A DNA stretch of 47,090 nt from Gammaproteobacteria bacterium (GCA_025352045.1 JANXUD010000023.1:1-47090), one strand, 5' to 3'; counted from the first letter of the stretch, positions 28,085-37,213 are shown. Notes: generated by a model from the sequence alone, not told the origin. Translations and numbers: made by a program.

Positions 28085-29308
28085 TCAGTTGCCCAGCTGG
28101 AAGGCCGCGAGTTCGCCTTCGTTGGACACCGCGTAAAGCACGCCCCCCGGGGAAACCTGCGGGGTGCCGCGCAACGCCGCGTGCTCGATGCGCTGGCGGC
28201 CGACCACGTCGCCGGTGTCGAGCTTGAGCCAATGCAGGTAGCCGTCGAGATCGCCGACCACGGCGTAGGCGCCCTGCACCACAGGCGACGTCAGCTGGCG
28301 GTACTCGAGGAGGTTCTGCTTCCACAGCGAGGTGCCGCTGCTGCGATCGAGAGCCCAGACATTGCCGATCTTGTCGGAAACGATGACGCGATCCGCGGCC
28401 AGGGCGACGCCGCCATAGCTGCCGACGTCGTGCGTCCAGACCGGCTGGCCGTTCGCCGCGTTCAGGGCCATCAGCTTGTCGTGGTAGCTCACGACGTAGA
28501 GCTGGTCCCCGTCGAGGACCATCTCGCCGTCGATGTCGGCCATGCGCTCGAGCTCCGAGCGGCCCTCGGGTTCGGCGACCGACTGTTCCCAGATTCGCTG
28601 GCCGTCGTCTTCCTTGATCGCCACCACGGCACCATCGTCATAGCCGATGTATACCAGTCCCTGCGCGCCGATCGGCGAGGCATTGCCGCGCACGCTCAGG
28701 GTCGGCAGGCCGCGGTCGAAGACCCACTTGCGGCTGCCATCCGCCGGATCCAGCCCGAACACCCGGCCGTCGTTGCTGCGTACGACGACGCGGCTCGCGC
28801 CGACGTAGGGGGCGCTGAGGACCTCGGAGGTCGCACGCACGGACCAGCGCTTGGCGCCAGTCGCCGCGTCGAAGGCGATGACTTCGCCATTGCGACCGCC
28901 GACCACCACCATGCCGTTGCCGACGCCGGGGCTGCTGCTCAGGCCGGCCTCGGCGGTGTCGCGCTTCCAGAACTTGAGCTTGCTGGCCTTGCCGGGGACG
29001 TCCACGCCGCTAGCGACCCAGACCCGCTTGCCGGTGGCGGCGTCGAACGCGATCAACTGCCCGCGGTCGTCCACGGCATAGACGCGGTTGCCATCGACGG
29101 TGGGATGCAGGCGCAACCAGGTGCGGGCTTCACCGCCACCCACGCTGGAGGACCACAGGTGCCTCACGGCGATCGGGGATGCCAGCTTGGTCAGCTCGGT
29201 GGGCTGGTTGACCTTGCTCTTGTGGGCGCCGCCGAGCCAACCTTTGACCGTTGAGCAGCCGGGTGCGAGCAGCACCACCAGACACAGGAACAGGACGCGT
29301 CGCAACAT
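28085..29308 (-). CDS. bamB: Outer-membrane protein assembly factor BamB
   Basis: Lipoprotein of the BAM complex that helps fold outer-membrane beta-barrels such as the TpsB encoded in this window. The 407 residues have a lipobox LLAPGC (Cys18), then an eight-blade propeller of PQQ-like repeats, seen as recurring GxVxALDxxTGxxxW units (LIAFDAATGKRVW, VIAFDAATGAKRW, LMALNAANGQPVW, VWALDRSSGTSLW). It lies between yfgM and der with three-base gaps. Confidence 0.95.
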   Translation of the reverse strand: MLRRVLFLCLVVLLAPGCSTVKGWLGGAHKSKVNQPTELTKLASPIAVRHLWSSSVGGGEARTWLRLHPTVDGNRVYAVDDRGQLIAFDAATGKRVWVASGVDVPGKASKLKFWKRDTAEAGLSSSPGVGNGMVVVGGRNGEVIAFDAATGAKRWSVRATSEVLSAPYVGASRVVVRSNDGRVFGLDPADGSRKWVFDRGLPTLSVRGNASPIGAQGLVYIGYDDGAVVAIKEDDGQRIWEQSVAEPEGRSELERMADIDGEMVLDGDQLYVVSYHDKLMALNAANGQPVWTHDVGSYGGVALAADRVIVSDKIGNVWALDRSSGTSLWKQNLLEYRQLTSPVVQGAYAVVGDLDGYLHWLKLDTGDVVGRQRIEHAALRGTPQVSPGGVLYAVSNEGELAAFQLGN

Positions 29309-29311
29309 GGA

Positions 29312-29962
29312 TCAGGCCTCCGGCTTTGCGGGAGGCGAGCCGCCCGCGTCGATCAGTTTCAGTTCCAGCAACGCGCGCGTGGGCGCCGCCTGGTCGAGAT
29401 GGGTCAGTGCCTGCTCATAGTCTGCGCGGGCCTGGTCGCGCTTGCCCTGCGCGCCGGCGGCGTCGCCGCGCAGTTCCGCGGCGATGGCCGGGTACAGCGG
29501 CTTCGCGCCGATCGCGTCGAGCTGGCGGATCGCCAGGTCGGGCTTGCCGGCGAGCAGCTGCAGCCGCGCCAGGCGCAGCTCCAGCAGTTCCTTCATGTCG
29601 GGCCGGGTGAACGACGCCTGCGCTCCCTGCAGCACGGCAATGGCCTCGGCGGTCTTGTCGCTGGATTGCAGGAAGGCGGCCTGGCGCAGCACCGCCAACC
29701 GGGCGTACTCGGAGTCCGAATAGGTGCCCGCCAGCTGGGCTTCGATCGCCTTCGCCTTGGCGACATCCTTGGCCTCCAGCGCCTGCGTGTAGGCGTGGTA
29801 CTGCGTCGCCGCTTCTTCCTGGTGGTGGCCGCCCTTGCCCTGCCACCACTGCCAGCCAAAGACCAGGGCGAGGCCGAGCGCGATGCCGGTGATCAGCGAG
29901 CTGCCGTTGTTGCGCAGCCAGCGCTGGACCAGTTCGCCCTGTTCGTGTTCGTCGAGTTCCAT
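29312..29962 (-). CDS. yfgM: YfgM-like tetratricopeptide protein
   Basis: Inner-membrane protein with a short cytoplasmic N-terminus (DEHEQGELVQRWLRNNG), a single membrane helix at about residues 21-40 and a periplasmic TPR domain; 216 residues. In E. coli, YfgM binds the Sec translocon and periplasmic chaperones. Repeat helices include ATQYHAYTQALEAKDVAKAKAIEAQL and RLARLQLLAGKPDLAIRQLDAIG. It lies directly before bamB, as in E. coli. Here hisS and ispG, which stand next to yfgM in E. coli, are absent. Confidence 0.88.
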   Translation of the reverse strand: MELDEHEQGELVQRWLRNNGSSLITGIALGLALVFGWQWWQGKGGHHQEEAATQYHAYTQALEAKDVAKAKAIEAQLAGTYSDSEYARLAVLRQAAFLQSSDKTAEAIAVLQGAQASFTRPDMKELLELRLARLQLLAGKPDLAIRQLDAIGAKPLYPAIAAELRGDAAGAQGKRDQARADYEQALTHLDQAAPTRALLELKLIDAGGSPPAKPEA

Positions 29963-29989
29963 CGTTGGTTCTTTTCCGGCCGGGAATCG

Positions 29990-30418
29990 TCAAAGGATAC
30001 CGTAAAGGGCGCGGCCTTCGCCGCTCCGCAGGTACCAGGCCACCACGCCCAGCGCCGCCAGCGCCGCCAGGACCAGGGCGACGCGCGCGGCGCGGCCCAG
30101 GCGGCGATCCAGGCGACGGCGCGGCGGGACATTGCCGATCGAGGCAAGCTGCGGCTGCGGCTTGCCGCGCACGACTTCGTCCGCGACCGAGGCCGGCAGT
30201 CCGAGCAGCTTCGCGTAGCTGCCGACATAGCTGCGCACGAAGATCGGCGCGCCCAGGCGCGACCAGTCCTCGCGTTCGATCGCATCGAGGACGGCGACCG
30301 GCAACTTGAGCTGCTGTGCGGCGGATTCGAGACTCCAGCGCGCCTTTTCCCGCGCATGCCGGAAGCGCAGCCCGACCGGGTCCTCGAACAGGGTGTCCTG
30401 GAAGTTGTCCTGGATCAT
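29990..30418 (-). CDS. Short RodZ-like helix-turn-helix membrane protein
   Basis: 142 residues: an N-terminal Cro/CI-like HTH of the RodZ type (about 13-80; LRFRHAREKARWSLESAAQQLKL, FVRSYVGSYAKLLGL), a basic juxtamembrane stretch (RRRLDRRLGRAAR), one membrane helix (about 112-130) and only ten residues beyond. RodZ proteins normally continue with a Pro-rich linker and a periplasmic DUF4115 domain, which is missing. The stop is clean and no remnant is visible in the 27 bases before yfgM. RodZ links MreB to the envelope through the HTH part, which is retained. It overlaps the pilW stop by ATGA. Confidence 0.8.
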   Translation of the reverse strand: MIQDNFQDTLFEDPVGLRFRHAREKARWSLESAAQQLKLPVAVLDAIEREDWSRLGAPIFVRSYVGSYAKLLGLPASVADEVVRGKPQPQLASIGNVPPRRRLDRRLGRAARVALVLAALAALGVVAWYLRSGEGRALYGIL

Positions 30419-31185
30419 GGCGTCGCCGCCCCCTCCCCGGTGGGCACGTGGTCCGGAAATTCGTCGCGCAGCCGCTGGCGCAGGCGCGCCGCGCTGACCC
30501 GGTCGCCGGCGGCGTCTTCGATGCTGGCGGCAAGTTCGAGCGTGGCTGCGTCGGCGCCCAGGGCATCGCGCCGCTGGATGAAGGCGCGGGCTTCCATGGT
30601 TTGGCCTTGGCGGAACTCGGTGTCGGCAAGCAGGTACAGCAACTGCGGATCTTCCGGGGCGAATTCCAGGGCATGCCGGAAATATTGCTCGGCCCGTGGC
30701 CAACGGCGCGCCTTGTGCGCGCACTTGCCGGCGTTCGCGAGGGCCTGCATGGGCGTCTTGTAGTCGGGATCGCGCAAGGCTCGGGCGAATTCAAGGTCGG
30801 CCGCATCCACCTGGCCCTGCCCGCACAGCCACGCAGCATGTGCATTGAGCACCGCGCCCGAGCCCGGCTTCAGCTTGAGCGCACGATCGAAGCTCTTGCC
30901 CGCCTTGTCGGCTTCCCCGTCAGCCTGCTGGATCAGCGCGATGACGACGTGGACATCGGCGGACTCCGGGTCGGTCTGCAGCGCCAGGCGGGCGTGTTCC
31001 ATGGCGCGGGCATCCTGATGCTGGCCCAGGTAGCCCTGCGCAACGTCCAGGTTGTTGCGACCCGCAGGGGTCATGCCGCCCACGCTTCTTGCCTGCTTGG
31101 TCGGCGCCTGCGAGCAGGCCGCCAGCGCCGCCAGCACCAGCATCGCCAGGAGGTTGCGCGCGCGGCGCAGGTCAGGCTGCAGCAT
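30415..31185 (-). CDS. pilW: Type IV pilus biogenesis/stability lipoprotein PilW (PilF)
   Basis: Outer-membrane pilotin for the PilQ secretin. The 256 residues have a lipobox LAALAAC near residue 24, then six or so TPR units ([74 protein letters not shown]). The position between rlmN and the rodZ-like gene is the standard one for this protein in gammaproteobacteria. The start overlaps the rlmN 3' end by 14 bases. Confidence 0.9.
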   Translation of the reverse strand: MLQPDLRRARNLLAMLVLAALAACSQAPTKQARSVGGMTPAGRNNLDVAQGYLGQHQDARAMEHARLALQTDPESADVHVVIALIQQADGEADKAGKSFDRALKLKPGSGAVLNAHAAWLCGQGQVDAADLEFARALRDPDYKTPMQALANAGKCAHKARRWPRAEQYFRHALEFAPEDPQLLYLLADTEFRQGQTMEARAFIQRRDALGADAATLELAASIEDAAGDRVSAARLRQRLRDEFPDHVPTGEGAATP

Positions 31186-32323
31186 CGGGCGTCGCCTGGG
31201 CCTGCAAGCGGCGGTTGAACTCGGCCTGGCGACGGGTGCGGTCCAGGACCTGGCCCTTGAGCTGGCCGCAGGCCGCGTCGATGTCGTCGCCGCGGGTGCG
31301 CCGCACCATGGTCAGCACCTTGGCGTCGAGCAGGATGGTCTGGAAGCGGCGGATCACATCCTCGTCCGAACGCTCGTAGCCCGTGCCCGGGAAGCGATTG
31401 AAGGGGATCAGGTTGACCTTGGCAGCGTTTTCGCGCTGCAGCCGCGCATCCATGCGGCGCATCAGCAGGGCCAGCGCCCGCGCATGGGAGGGGTCGTCGT
31501 TGATGCCCTTCATCATGGTGTATTCGAAGGTGATGGAGGTGCGCGGCTTGCGTTCGGCGTAGCGCACGCAGGCATCCATCAGTTCGGCGATCGGGTATTT
31601 CTTGTTCAGCGGCACCAGGGTCGTGCGCAAGGCATCGTCGGGTGCGTGCAGAGATACCGCCAGGGACACGTCACTGGCTTCCGAGAGCTTGTCGATCATG
31701 GGCACCAGGCCGGCGGTGGACAGGGTCACCCGCTTGTTGGCCAGGCCGAAGCCGTTGTCGTCGCGCATCAGGCCCATGGCGCGCACCACGTTGTCGAAGT
31801 TCAGCAGGGGCTCGCCCATGCCCATCATCACGACATTGGTGAGCTTGCGCTGGTGGTGCGGCACGTTGCCCAGGTGCTTGGCCGCCACCCAGACCTGGCC
31901 GATGATCTCCGCGGTGCTCAGGTTGCGGTTGAAGCCCTGGGTGCCGGTGGAGCAGAAGGTGCAGGCCAGCCCGCAGCCCACCTGGCTGGACACGCATAGC
32001 GTGCCGCGGCCCTTGTCGGGGATGAACACGCACTCGATCGCATTGCCGCCGTCCATGCCGAGCAGCCACTTGTGGGTGCCGTCGGCGGAGGGTTTTTCGA
32101 ACAGCACCGTGGGTGGAACGACCTCGGCGTGCTGCTCGAGCTTGGCGCGGAGCACCTTGCCGAGGTCGGTCATCTCCGCGAAATCGGTGACGTGCCGGTG
32201 GTAGATCCACTTCATCACCTGCTGCGCGCGGAAGCGCTTCTCGCCGAGGGTGTCGGCGAAAAAGGCCTCCAACCCCGGGCGATCGAGGTTGAACAGGTTG
32301 GTTCGGGTGCTTGCCTCGGTCAC
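31172..32323 (-). CDS. rlmN: Dual-specificity rRNA/tRNA methyltransferase RlmN
   Basis: Radical-SAM enzyme methylating C2 of A2503 in 23S rRNA and A37 in some tRNAs. The 383 residues include the iron-sulfur motif CGLACTFC (CxxxCxxC), the preceding SQVG, the GMGEPLLN motif, and the C-terminal catalytic cysteine in [10 protein letters not shown]. It lies 34 bases after ndk and overlaps pilW, as in many gammaproteobacteria. Confidence 0.97.
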   Translation of the reverse strand: MTEASTRTNLFNLDRPGLEAFFADTLGEKRFRAQQVMKWIYHRHVTDFAEMTDLGKVLRAKLEQHAEVVPPTVLFEKPSADGTHKWLLGMDGGNAIECVFIPDKGRGTLCVSSQVGCGLACTFCSTGTQGFNRNLSTAEIIGQVWVAAKHLGNVPHHQRKLTNVVMMGMGEPLLNFDNVVRAMGLMRDDNGFGLANKRVTLSTAGLVPMIDKLSEASDVSLAVSLHAPDDALRTTLVPLNKKYPIAELMDACVRYAERKPRTSITFEYTMMKGINDDPSHARALALLMRRMDARLQRENAAKVNLIPFNRFPGTGYERSDEDVIRRFQTILLDAKVLTMVRRTRGDDIDAACGQLKGQVLDRTRRQAEFNRRLQAQATPDAAA

Positions 32324-32357
32324 GTCCGGGTCGGTTCCTGTCGGTGCTGCGCCGGGC

Positions 32358-32783
32358 TCAGCGTGGGCACAGTTCGGTGGCGGCGAAGAAGTAGGCGGTC
32401 TCGATGGCCGCGTTCTCCAGGCTGTCGGAGCCGTGCACCGCGTTGGCGTCGATGCTCTGAGCGAAATCGGCGCGGATGGTTCCCGGGGCGGCGTCCTTCG
32501 GGTTGGTGGCGCCCATCAGGTCGCGGTTCTTCGCGACAGCGCCTTCGCCTTCCAGCACCTGGATCATCACCGGGCCCGAGCTCATGAATTCCACCAGGGC
32601 ATTGAAGAACGGCCGCTCGCGATGCACGGCATAGAAGCCCTCGGCCTCGCGGCGCGACAGGTGCTTCATCTTGGCCGCAACGATCGTCAGGCCAGCGGCC
32701 TCGAAACGGGCGTAGATCTGGCCGATCGCGTTCTTGGCGACGGCATCGGGCTTGATGATGGAAATGGTGCGCTCCAGCGCCAT
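32358..32783 (-). CDS. ndk: Nucleoside diphosphate kinase
   Basis: Balances nucleoside triphosphates by phosphate exchange through His. The 141 residues include [15 protein letters not shown] at the start, and [15 protein letters not shown] with the phosphorylated histidine near residue 117. The length is normal. It heads the long minus-strand run down to moeB. A minus-strand TAAACT at 32837-32832 resembles its -10 element and matches the tRNA -10, though no clear -35 accompanies it. GGAG lies ten bases before the ATG. Confidence 0.97.
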   Translation of the reverse strand: MALERTISIIKPDAVAKNAIGQIYARFEAAGLTIVAAKMKHLSRREAEGFYAVHRERPFFNALVEFMSSGPVMIQVLEGEGAVAKNRDLMGATNPKDAAPGTIRADFAQSIDANAVHGSDSLENAAIETAYFFAATELCPR

Positions 32784-32876
32784 GGCTTGCTGCTCCGTGA
32801 AAGGTTGTCGAGGGGATGGGAAAACCCGCTGAGTTTAGCAGAATGGCTTTGGGGACGCGGGTTTAGCCAAGGGGCC

Positions 32877-32905
32877 TTGACCCAACGGCCGTTCCAATCT
32901 AGGCT
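32877..32905 (+). promoter_or_regulatory. Promoter of the TetR-beta-oxidation operon
   Basis: TTGACC (32877-32882), 17 bases, TAGGCT (32900-32905). The transcription start is expected near 32912, inside the PsrA-type operator that abuts the -10 hexamer. Repressor binding there would block polymerase. Confidence 0.6.
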
Positions 32906-32922
32906 TGAAACAAGCGTTTCAA
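32905..32922. promoter_or_regulatory. PsrA-type operator
   Basis: TTGAAAC (32905-32911), AAGC, GTTTCAA (32916-32922): perfect 7-base arms. Its centre GAAAC-N4-GTTTC is the form I know for Pseudomonas PsrA, a fatty-acid-responsive TetR repressor. It lies 28 bases before a TetR gene that is followed by beta-oxidation genes, so autorepression relieved by acyl-CoA or fatty acid is the simplest reading. Confidence 0.7.
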
Positions 32923-32950
32923 TCCACTCTCGTAAAAGCCCACGGACGCC

Positions 32951-33568
32951 ATGGCGACGACCCACTTCAACACCAAGGACCGCATCCTCGGCGCGGCGGA
33001 GGAATTGTTCGCCCAGCACGGCTTCTCCGGCACGTCCCTGCGCCAGGTCACGAGCCGGGCGGACGTGAACATCGCCGCGGTCAACTACCACTTCGGCTCC
33101 AAGGAAAACCTGGTCAACGAGGTCTTCCGCCGGCGAATGGACGAGATGAGCGAGCGGCGCATCCGCGAGCTTCGCAGCGCGCAGGAAGACCATCCCGGCG
33201 AACTGGAACCAATCCTTGCCGCCTTCATCGAGCCCGCCCTCGCCCTCACACTGGACCGGCATGGCTCGGCCTTCGTGCGCGTGCTCGCGCGAGCCTATGC
33301 CGAAAAGAACGACCGGCTGCGCAAGTTCCTGTCCGACAATTACGGCCAGGTCCTGCGCGAGTTCGCCAAGGCGATCGCTCCCTGCCTGCCGCAACTGGGC
33401 AAGGAGGAGCTTTATTGGCGGCTGGACTTCGTCGCAGGCGCGCTCACCTATGCCATGGCCGACTTCGGCCTGATCCGCCGGCCGGCGGGCACCTCCGAAC
33501 GCAGCCATGGCGACAAGGCCGCGGAGCACCTGATCCGCTTCGCCGCTTCCGGGCTGCGCGCGCCCTGA
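32951..33568 (+). CDS. TetR-family transcriptional regulator, PsrA-like
   Basis: 205 residues. The N-terminal TetR HTH (about 9-58) reads KDRILGAAEELFAQHGFSGTSLRQVTSRADVNIAAVNYHFGSKENL, very like the DNA-binding part of PsrA. The C-terminal ligand domain is of the same length class. It is the first gene of an operon with an HAD/enoyl-CoA hydratase fusion and a thiolase, and a GAAAC-N4-GTTTC palindrome overlaps the start of transcription. The likely role is repression of beta-oxidation in the absence of long-chain fatty acyl signals. Ligand identity is inferred from context. Confidence 0.85.
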   Translation: MATTHFNTKDRILGAAEELFAQHGFSGTSLRQVTSRADVNIAAVNYHFGSKENLVNEVFRRRMDEMSERRIRELRSAQEDHPGELEPILAAFIEPALALTLDRHGSAFVRVLARAYAEKNDRLRKFLSDNYGQVLREFAKAIAPCLPQLGKEELYWRLDFVAGALTYAMADFGLIRRPAGTSERSHGDKAAEHLIRFAASGLRAP

Positions 33569-33639
33569 CCGCAGCTGGCGCCCGGCTGCGGTCGCCGACA
33601 CCCGATTCTCCATTCCTTTCCTGTCCCCGGAGTTCCCCG

Positions 33640-36006
33640 ATGCCGCAACTGAAGATCCGCAAGGTCGCCGTGCTTGGCGCCGGCGTGATGGGCGCCCAGA
33701 TCGCCGCCCACCTGGTCAATGCCCGGGTGGACACGGTGCTGTTCGACCTCGCCGCAAAGGAGGGCGACAAGAATGGCATCGTCCTCAAGGCGATCGCCAA
33801 CCTGGGAAAGCTCTCGCCCGCCCCGCTGGCGGCGAAGGACCGCGCGGCGGCGATCGTCCCCGCCAACTACGACGAGGACCTGGAGCGGCTCCGGGACTGC
33901 GACCTGATCATCGAGGCGATCGCCGAACGCCTCGACTGGAAGAAGGACCTGTACGCGAAGATCCTGCCTTTCGTGGGTCCGAAGGCAATCCTTGCTTCCA
34001 ATACGTCTGGCTTGTCAATCAATAGCTTGGCTGATGTTCTTGATGTATCACTTCATCAGCGGTTCTGCGGCGTGCACTTCTTCAACCCACCCCGGTACAT
34101 GCACCTGGCGGAGCTGATCCCCTGTGCGTCGACCGACCCCGCGGTGCTGGAAGGCCTGGAAGGATTCCTGGTCACGACGCTGGGCAAGGGCGTGGTCTAT
34201 GCCAAGGACACGCCGAACTTCATCGGTAACCGCATCGGGGTGTTCTCCATCCTCTCGACCCTGCACCACACGGCCGCCTTCGGCCTGGGCTTCGACGCAG
34301 TGGATGCCCTCACCGGCCCCCTGCTCGGCCGCCCGAAGTCGGCGACCTACCGCACCTCGGACGTGGTTGGCCTGGACACCATGGCCCACGTGATCAAGAC
34401 CATGGCCGATACCCTGCCCGACGACCCGTGGCACAAGTACTTCGTGGCGCCGGACTGGCTGCAGGCCCTGATCGCCAAGGGCGCGCTGGGCCAGAAGACC
34501 GGGGGCGGCATCTTCCAGAAGCGCGGCAAGGACATCGTGGTTCTCGACCTGGCCGCCGGCGACTATCGCCCGGCCACTGGCGAAGCCGCGCCCGAGGTCG
34601 TCGCCATCCTCAAGGGCCGTGACCCGGCGGCGAAGTTCGCCGCCTTGCGGGCGAGCGCGCATCCGCAGGCGAAGTTCCTCTGGGCCGTGTTCCGCGACCT
34701 GTTCCACTACAGCGCCTTCCACCTCGGCTCGATCGCCGATACGGCCCGGGACGTCGACCTGGCGATCCGCTGGGGTTACGGCTGGAGCCTGGGTCCCTTC
34801 GAGTCATGGCAGTCCGCGGGCTGGAAGACGGTAGCCGGCTGGATCCGCGAGGACATCGCCGCCGGCAAGGCCATGTCGGATGCGCCGCTGCCGGCCTGGG
34901 TGGATGCGCGCGATGGCGTGCACGCCGCATCGGGCAGCTACAGCCCCGGCCGCGATGCGCTCGTGTCGCGCTCGGCCAATCCGGTCTATCGCCGCCAGCG
35001 CTTCCCGGATCCGGTGCTGGGCGAAAGTTTCCCGGCCGGCCAGACTGTCTTCGAAACCGATGCGGTGCGCATGTGGCACGACGGCGACGGCATCGCGGTG
35101 CTCGGTTTCAAGACCAAGATGAACACCGTCAGCGACGGCGTACTCGCCGGCATCCAGCAGGCGATTGGCATCGCCGAGCAGGACTTCCAGGGCCTGGTGC
35201 TCTGGCAACCGAAGGAGCCGTTCTCTGCTGGCGCCGACCTGTCCGGCGCCATGGCCTCGTTGACTGCCGGCAAGGTGGACGAATTCTCGGCGATGGTCGC
35301 CAACTTCCAGGCCACCAGCATGCGCATCAAGTACGCGCTGGTGCCGGTGGTGGCCGCCGTGCGCGGCATGGCGCTGGGCGGCGGTTGCGAGTTCCAGATG
35401 CATTCGGCGCGCAGTGTGTTCGCGCTGGAAAGCTATGTCGGCCTGGTCGAGGCAGGCGTGGGGCTGCTGCCCGCCGGTGGCGGCCTCAAGGAGATCGCCA
35501 CCCGCGTCGGGCTGGCGGCCGGCCCCGGCGGCGACGTATTCGCCGGGCTCAAGCCGTATTTCGAGACGGTGGCGATGGGCAAGGTGTCGGCATCGGCGCT
35601 CGAGGCGCAGGAGATGAAGCTGGCGCGCGACAGCGACGTGGTGGTGTTCAACGCCTTCGAACTGTTGCACGTCGCGCGCGAGCAGGCGCGGGCCCTGGCC
35701 GAAGCAGGCTGGCGCCCTGCCCTGCCCGCCCGGCAGATCCCGGTCGCCGGGGACGTTGGCATCGCCACTTTCAAGATGTTGCTGGTGAACATGCTGGAAG
35801 GGCGCTTCATCTCCGAGCACGACATGGAGGTGTCCACGCGCATCGCCACGGTGTTGTGCGGCGGCGACGTCGACCGCGGCTCGCTGGTGGACGAGGCGTG
35901 GCTGCTGCAACTGGAGCGCGAGCACTTCGTCGCGCTCGCGCAGATGCCCAAGACCCAGGCGCGCATCGCGCACACCCTTGCCACCGGCAAGCCCCTCAGG
36001 AATTGA
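33640..36006 (+). CDS. 3-hydroxyacyl-CoA dehydrogenase/enoyl-CoA hydratase fusion (FadN-like)
   Basis: Carries out the hydration and NAD-dependent dehydrogenation steps of fatty-acid beta-oxidation. The dehydrogenase comes first: Rossmann loop AVLGAGVMGAQIAAHL at residue 8 on, then NTSGLSIN, HFFNPPRYMHLAEL and the second helical domain. The crotonase domain follows from about residue 480, with FSAGADLSG, RGMALGGGCEFQM and EAGVGLLPAGGGL. This order is the reverse of E. coli FadB and equals Bacillus FadN, whose length (789) also matches these 788 residues. GGAG stands seven bases before the ATG at 33640; frames reaching back to 32905 overlap the regulator. Codons at 33991-34060 are unusually AT-rich. 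Confidence 0.93.
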   Translation: MPQLKIRKVAVLGAGVMGAQIAAHLVNARVDTVLFDLAAKEGDKNGIVLKAIANLGKLSPAPLAAKDRAAAIVPANYDEDLERLRDCDLIIEAIAERLDWKKDLYAKILPFVGPKAILASNTSGLSINSLADVLDVSLHQRFCGVHFFNPPRYMHLAELIPCASTDPAVLEGLEGFLVTTLGKGVVYAKDTPNFIGNRIGVFSILSTLHHTAAFGLGFDAVDALTGPLLGRPKSATYRTSDVVGLDTMAHVIKTMADTLPDDPWHKYFVAPDWLQALIAKGALGQKTGGGIFQKRGKDIVVLDLAAGDYRPATGEAAPEVVAILKGRDPAAKFAALRASAHPQAKFLWAVFRDLFHYSAFHLGSIADTARDVDLAIRWGYGWSLGPFESWQSAGWKTVAGWIREDIAAGKAMSDAPLPAWVDARDGVHAASGSYSPGRDALVSRSANPVYRRQRFPDPVLGESFPAGQTVFETDAVRMWHDGDGIAVLGFKTKMNTVSDGVLAGIQQAIGIAEQDFQGLVLWQPKEPFSAGADLSGAMASLTAGKVDEFSAMVANFQATSMRIKYALVPVVAAVRGMALGGGCEFQMHSARSVFALESYVGLVEAGVGLLPAGGGLKEIATRVGLAAGPGGDVFAGLKPYFETVAMGKVSASALEAQEMKLARDSDVVVFNAFELLHVAREQARALAEAGWRPALPARQIPVAGDVGIATFKMLLVNMLEGRFISEHDMEVSTRIATVLCGGDVDRGSLVDEAWLLQLEREHFVALAQMPKTQARIAHTLATGKPLRN

Positions 36007-36019
36007 CTGGAGCGTTTTG

Positions 36020-37213
36020 ATGAGCAAGCAGACACAGGACGCCTACGTCGTCGCCGCCACCCGCACGCCGGTGGGCAAGGCGCCGCGCGGCGCGCTGCGC
36101 AACGCCCACCCCGCCGACCTGCTGGCGCACGTGCTGCGCGCGGTCGTCGGCCAGGCGCCGGGCATCGACCAGCGGCGCATCGATGACGTAATCGTCGGCT
36201 GCGCGATGCCGGAAGGCGAGCAAGGCATGAACGTCGCGCGCATCGGCGCACTGCTGGCCGGGATCCCCGAGACCACGGCCGCGCAGACGGTCAACCGCTT
36301 CTGCTCCTCCGGCCTGCAGGCGGTGGCGCTGGCGGCGGACCGGATCCGCATGGGCGAAGCCGACCTCATGCTGGCCGGCGGCGTCGAATCGATGAGCATG
36401 GTGCCGATGATGGGCAACAAGGTGGCGATGAGCCCCTCGGTGTTCACCGAAGAGCACGTGGCCATTGCCTACGGCATGGGCATCACCGCCGAGAAGGTCG
36501 CCGAGCAGTGGAATGTCTCTCGCGCCGACCAGGACGCCTTCGCGCTGGCCTCGCACCAGAAAGCGCTGGCGGCGATCGCGGCCGGCGAGTTCTCCGCCGA
36601 GATCACACCGTACACGATCGTGTCGCGGCAACCCGGCAAGGACGGCGCGATCAACTCGCGCGAGATCGTGCTGCGCAACGACGAAGGCCCGCGCGCCGAC
36701 ACCAGCGCCGAAGGCCTGGCCAGGCTGAGGCCGGTCTTCCGTGCCGGCGGCAGCGTCACGGCCGGAAACAGCTCGCAGATGTCCGATGGCGCGGCCGGCG
36801 TGCTGCTGGCCTCGGAACAGGCGATCAAGGACTACGGGCTGACGCCGCTGGCGCGCTTCGTCGGCTTCTCGGTCGCTGGCGTGAAGCCGGAGATCATGGG
36901 CATCGGCCCCAAGGAAGCGATCCCCAAGGCACTGAGGCAGGCCGGGCTCAGCCGCGACCAGATGGACTGGATCGAACTCAATGAAGCCTTTGCCGCCCAG
37001 GCGCTGGCGGTGATCCGGGACCTCGGGCTCGACCCCGCCAAGGTCAACCCACTCGGCGGCGCGATCGCACTGGGCCACCCGCTCGGCGCCACCGGCGCCG
37101 TACGCGTCGCGACGCTCGTGCATGCCCTGCGGCGGCGCGGCCTCAAGCACGGCATGGTGACCATGTGCATCGGCACCGGCATGGGCGCGGCGGGCATCCT
37201 CGAGGCCGTCTAG
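36020..37213 (+). CDS. fadA: Acetyl-CoA C-acyltransferase (3-ketoacyl-CoA thiolase)
   Basis: Cleaves 3-ketoacyl-CoA in the last beta-oxidation step. The 397 residues have the nucleophile cysteine in TVNRFCSSGLQAVALA, then NEAFAAQALAV, GGAIALGHPLGATGAVR, and the second cysteine in MCIGTGMGAAGILE. GGAG lies seven bases before the ATG at 36020, 13 bases after the fusion gene, so it is the third gene of the operon. No acyl-CoA dehydrogenase is present, though the Bacillus fadN-fadA pair is followed by one. Confidence 0.94.
   Translation: MSKQTQDAYVVAATRTPVGKAPRGALRNAHPADLLAHVLRAVVGQAPGIDQRRIDDVIVGCAMPEGEQGMNVARIGALLAGIPETTAAQTVNRFCSSGLQAVALAADRIRMGEADLMLAGGVESMSMVPMMGNKVAMSPSVFTEEHVAIAYGMGITAEKVAEQWNVSRADQDAFALASHQKALAAIAAGEFSAEITPYTIVSRQPGKDGAINSREIVLRNDEGPRADTSAEGLARLRPVFRAGGSVTAGNSSQMSDGAAGVLLASEQAIKDYGLTPLARFVGFSVAGVKPEIMGIGPKEAIPKALRQAGLSRDQMDWIELNEAFAAQALAVIRDLGLDPAKVNPLGGAIALGHPLGATGAVRVATLVHALRRRGLKHGMVTMCIGTGMGAAGILEAV

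Noticed and set aside
26699-29254. 851-codon open frame antisense to der and bamB
   Set aside because: der and bamB are unmistakable on the minus strand; the plus frame is a low-complexity shadow.
32905-33639. N-terminal extension of the FadN-like frame back to 32905
   Set aside because: It overlaps the TetR gene and the operator; the ATG at 33640 has a proper binding site and starts the Rossmann fold.
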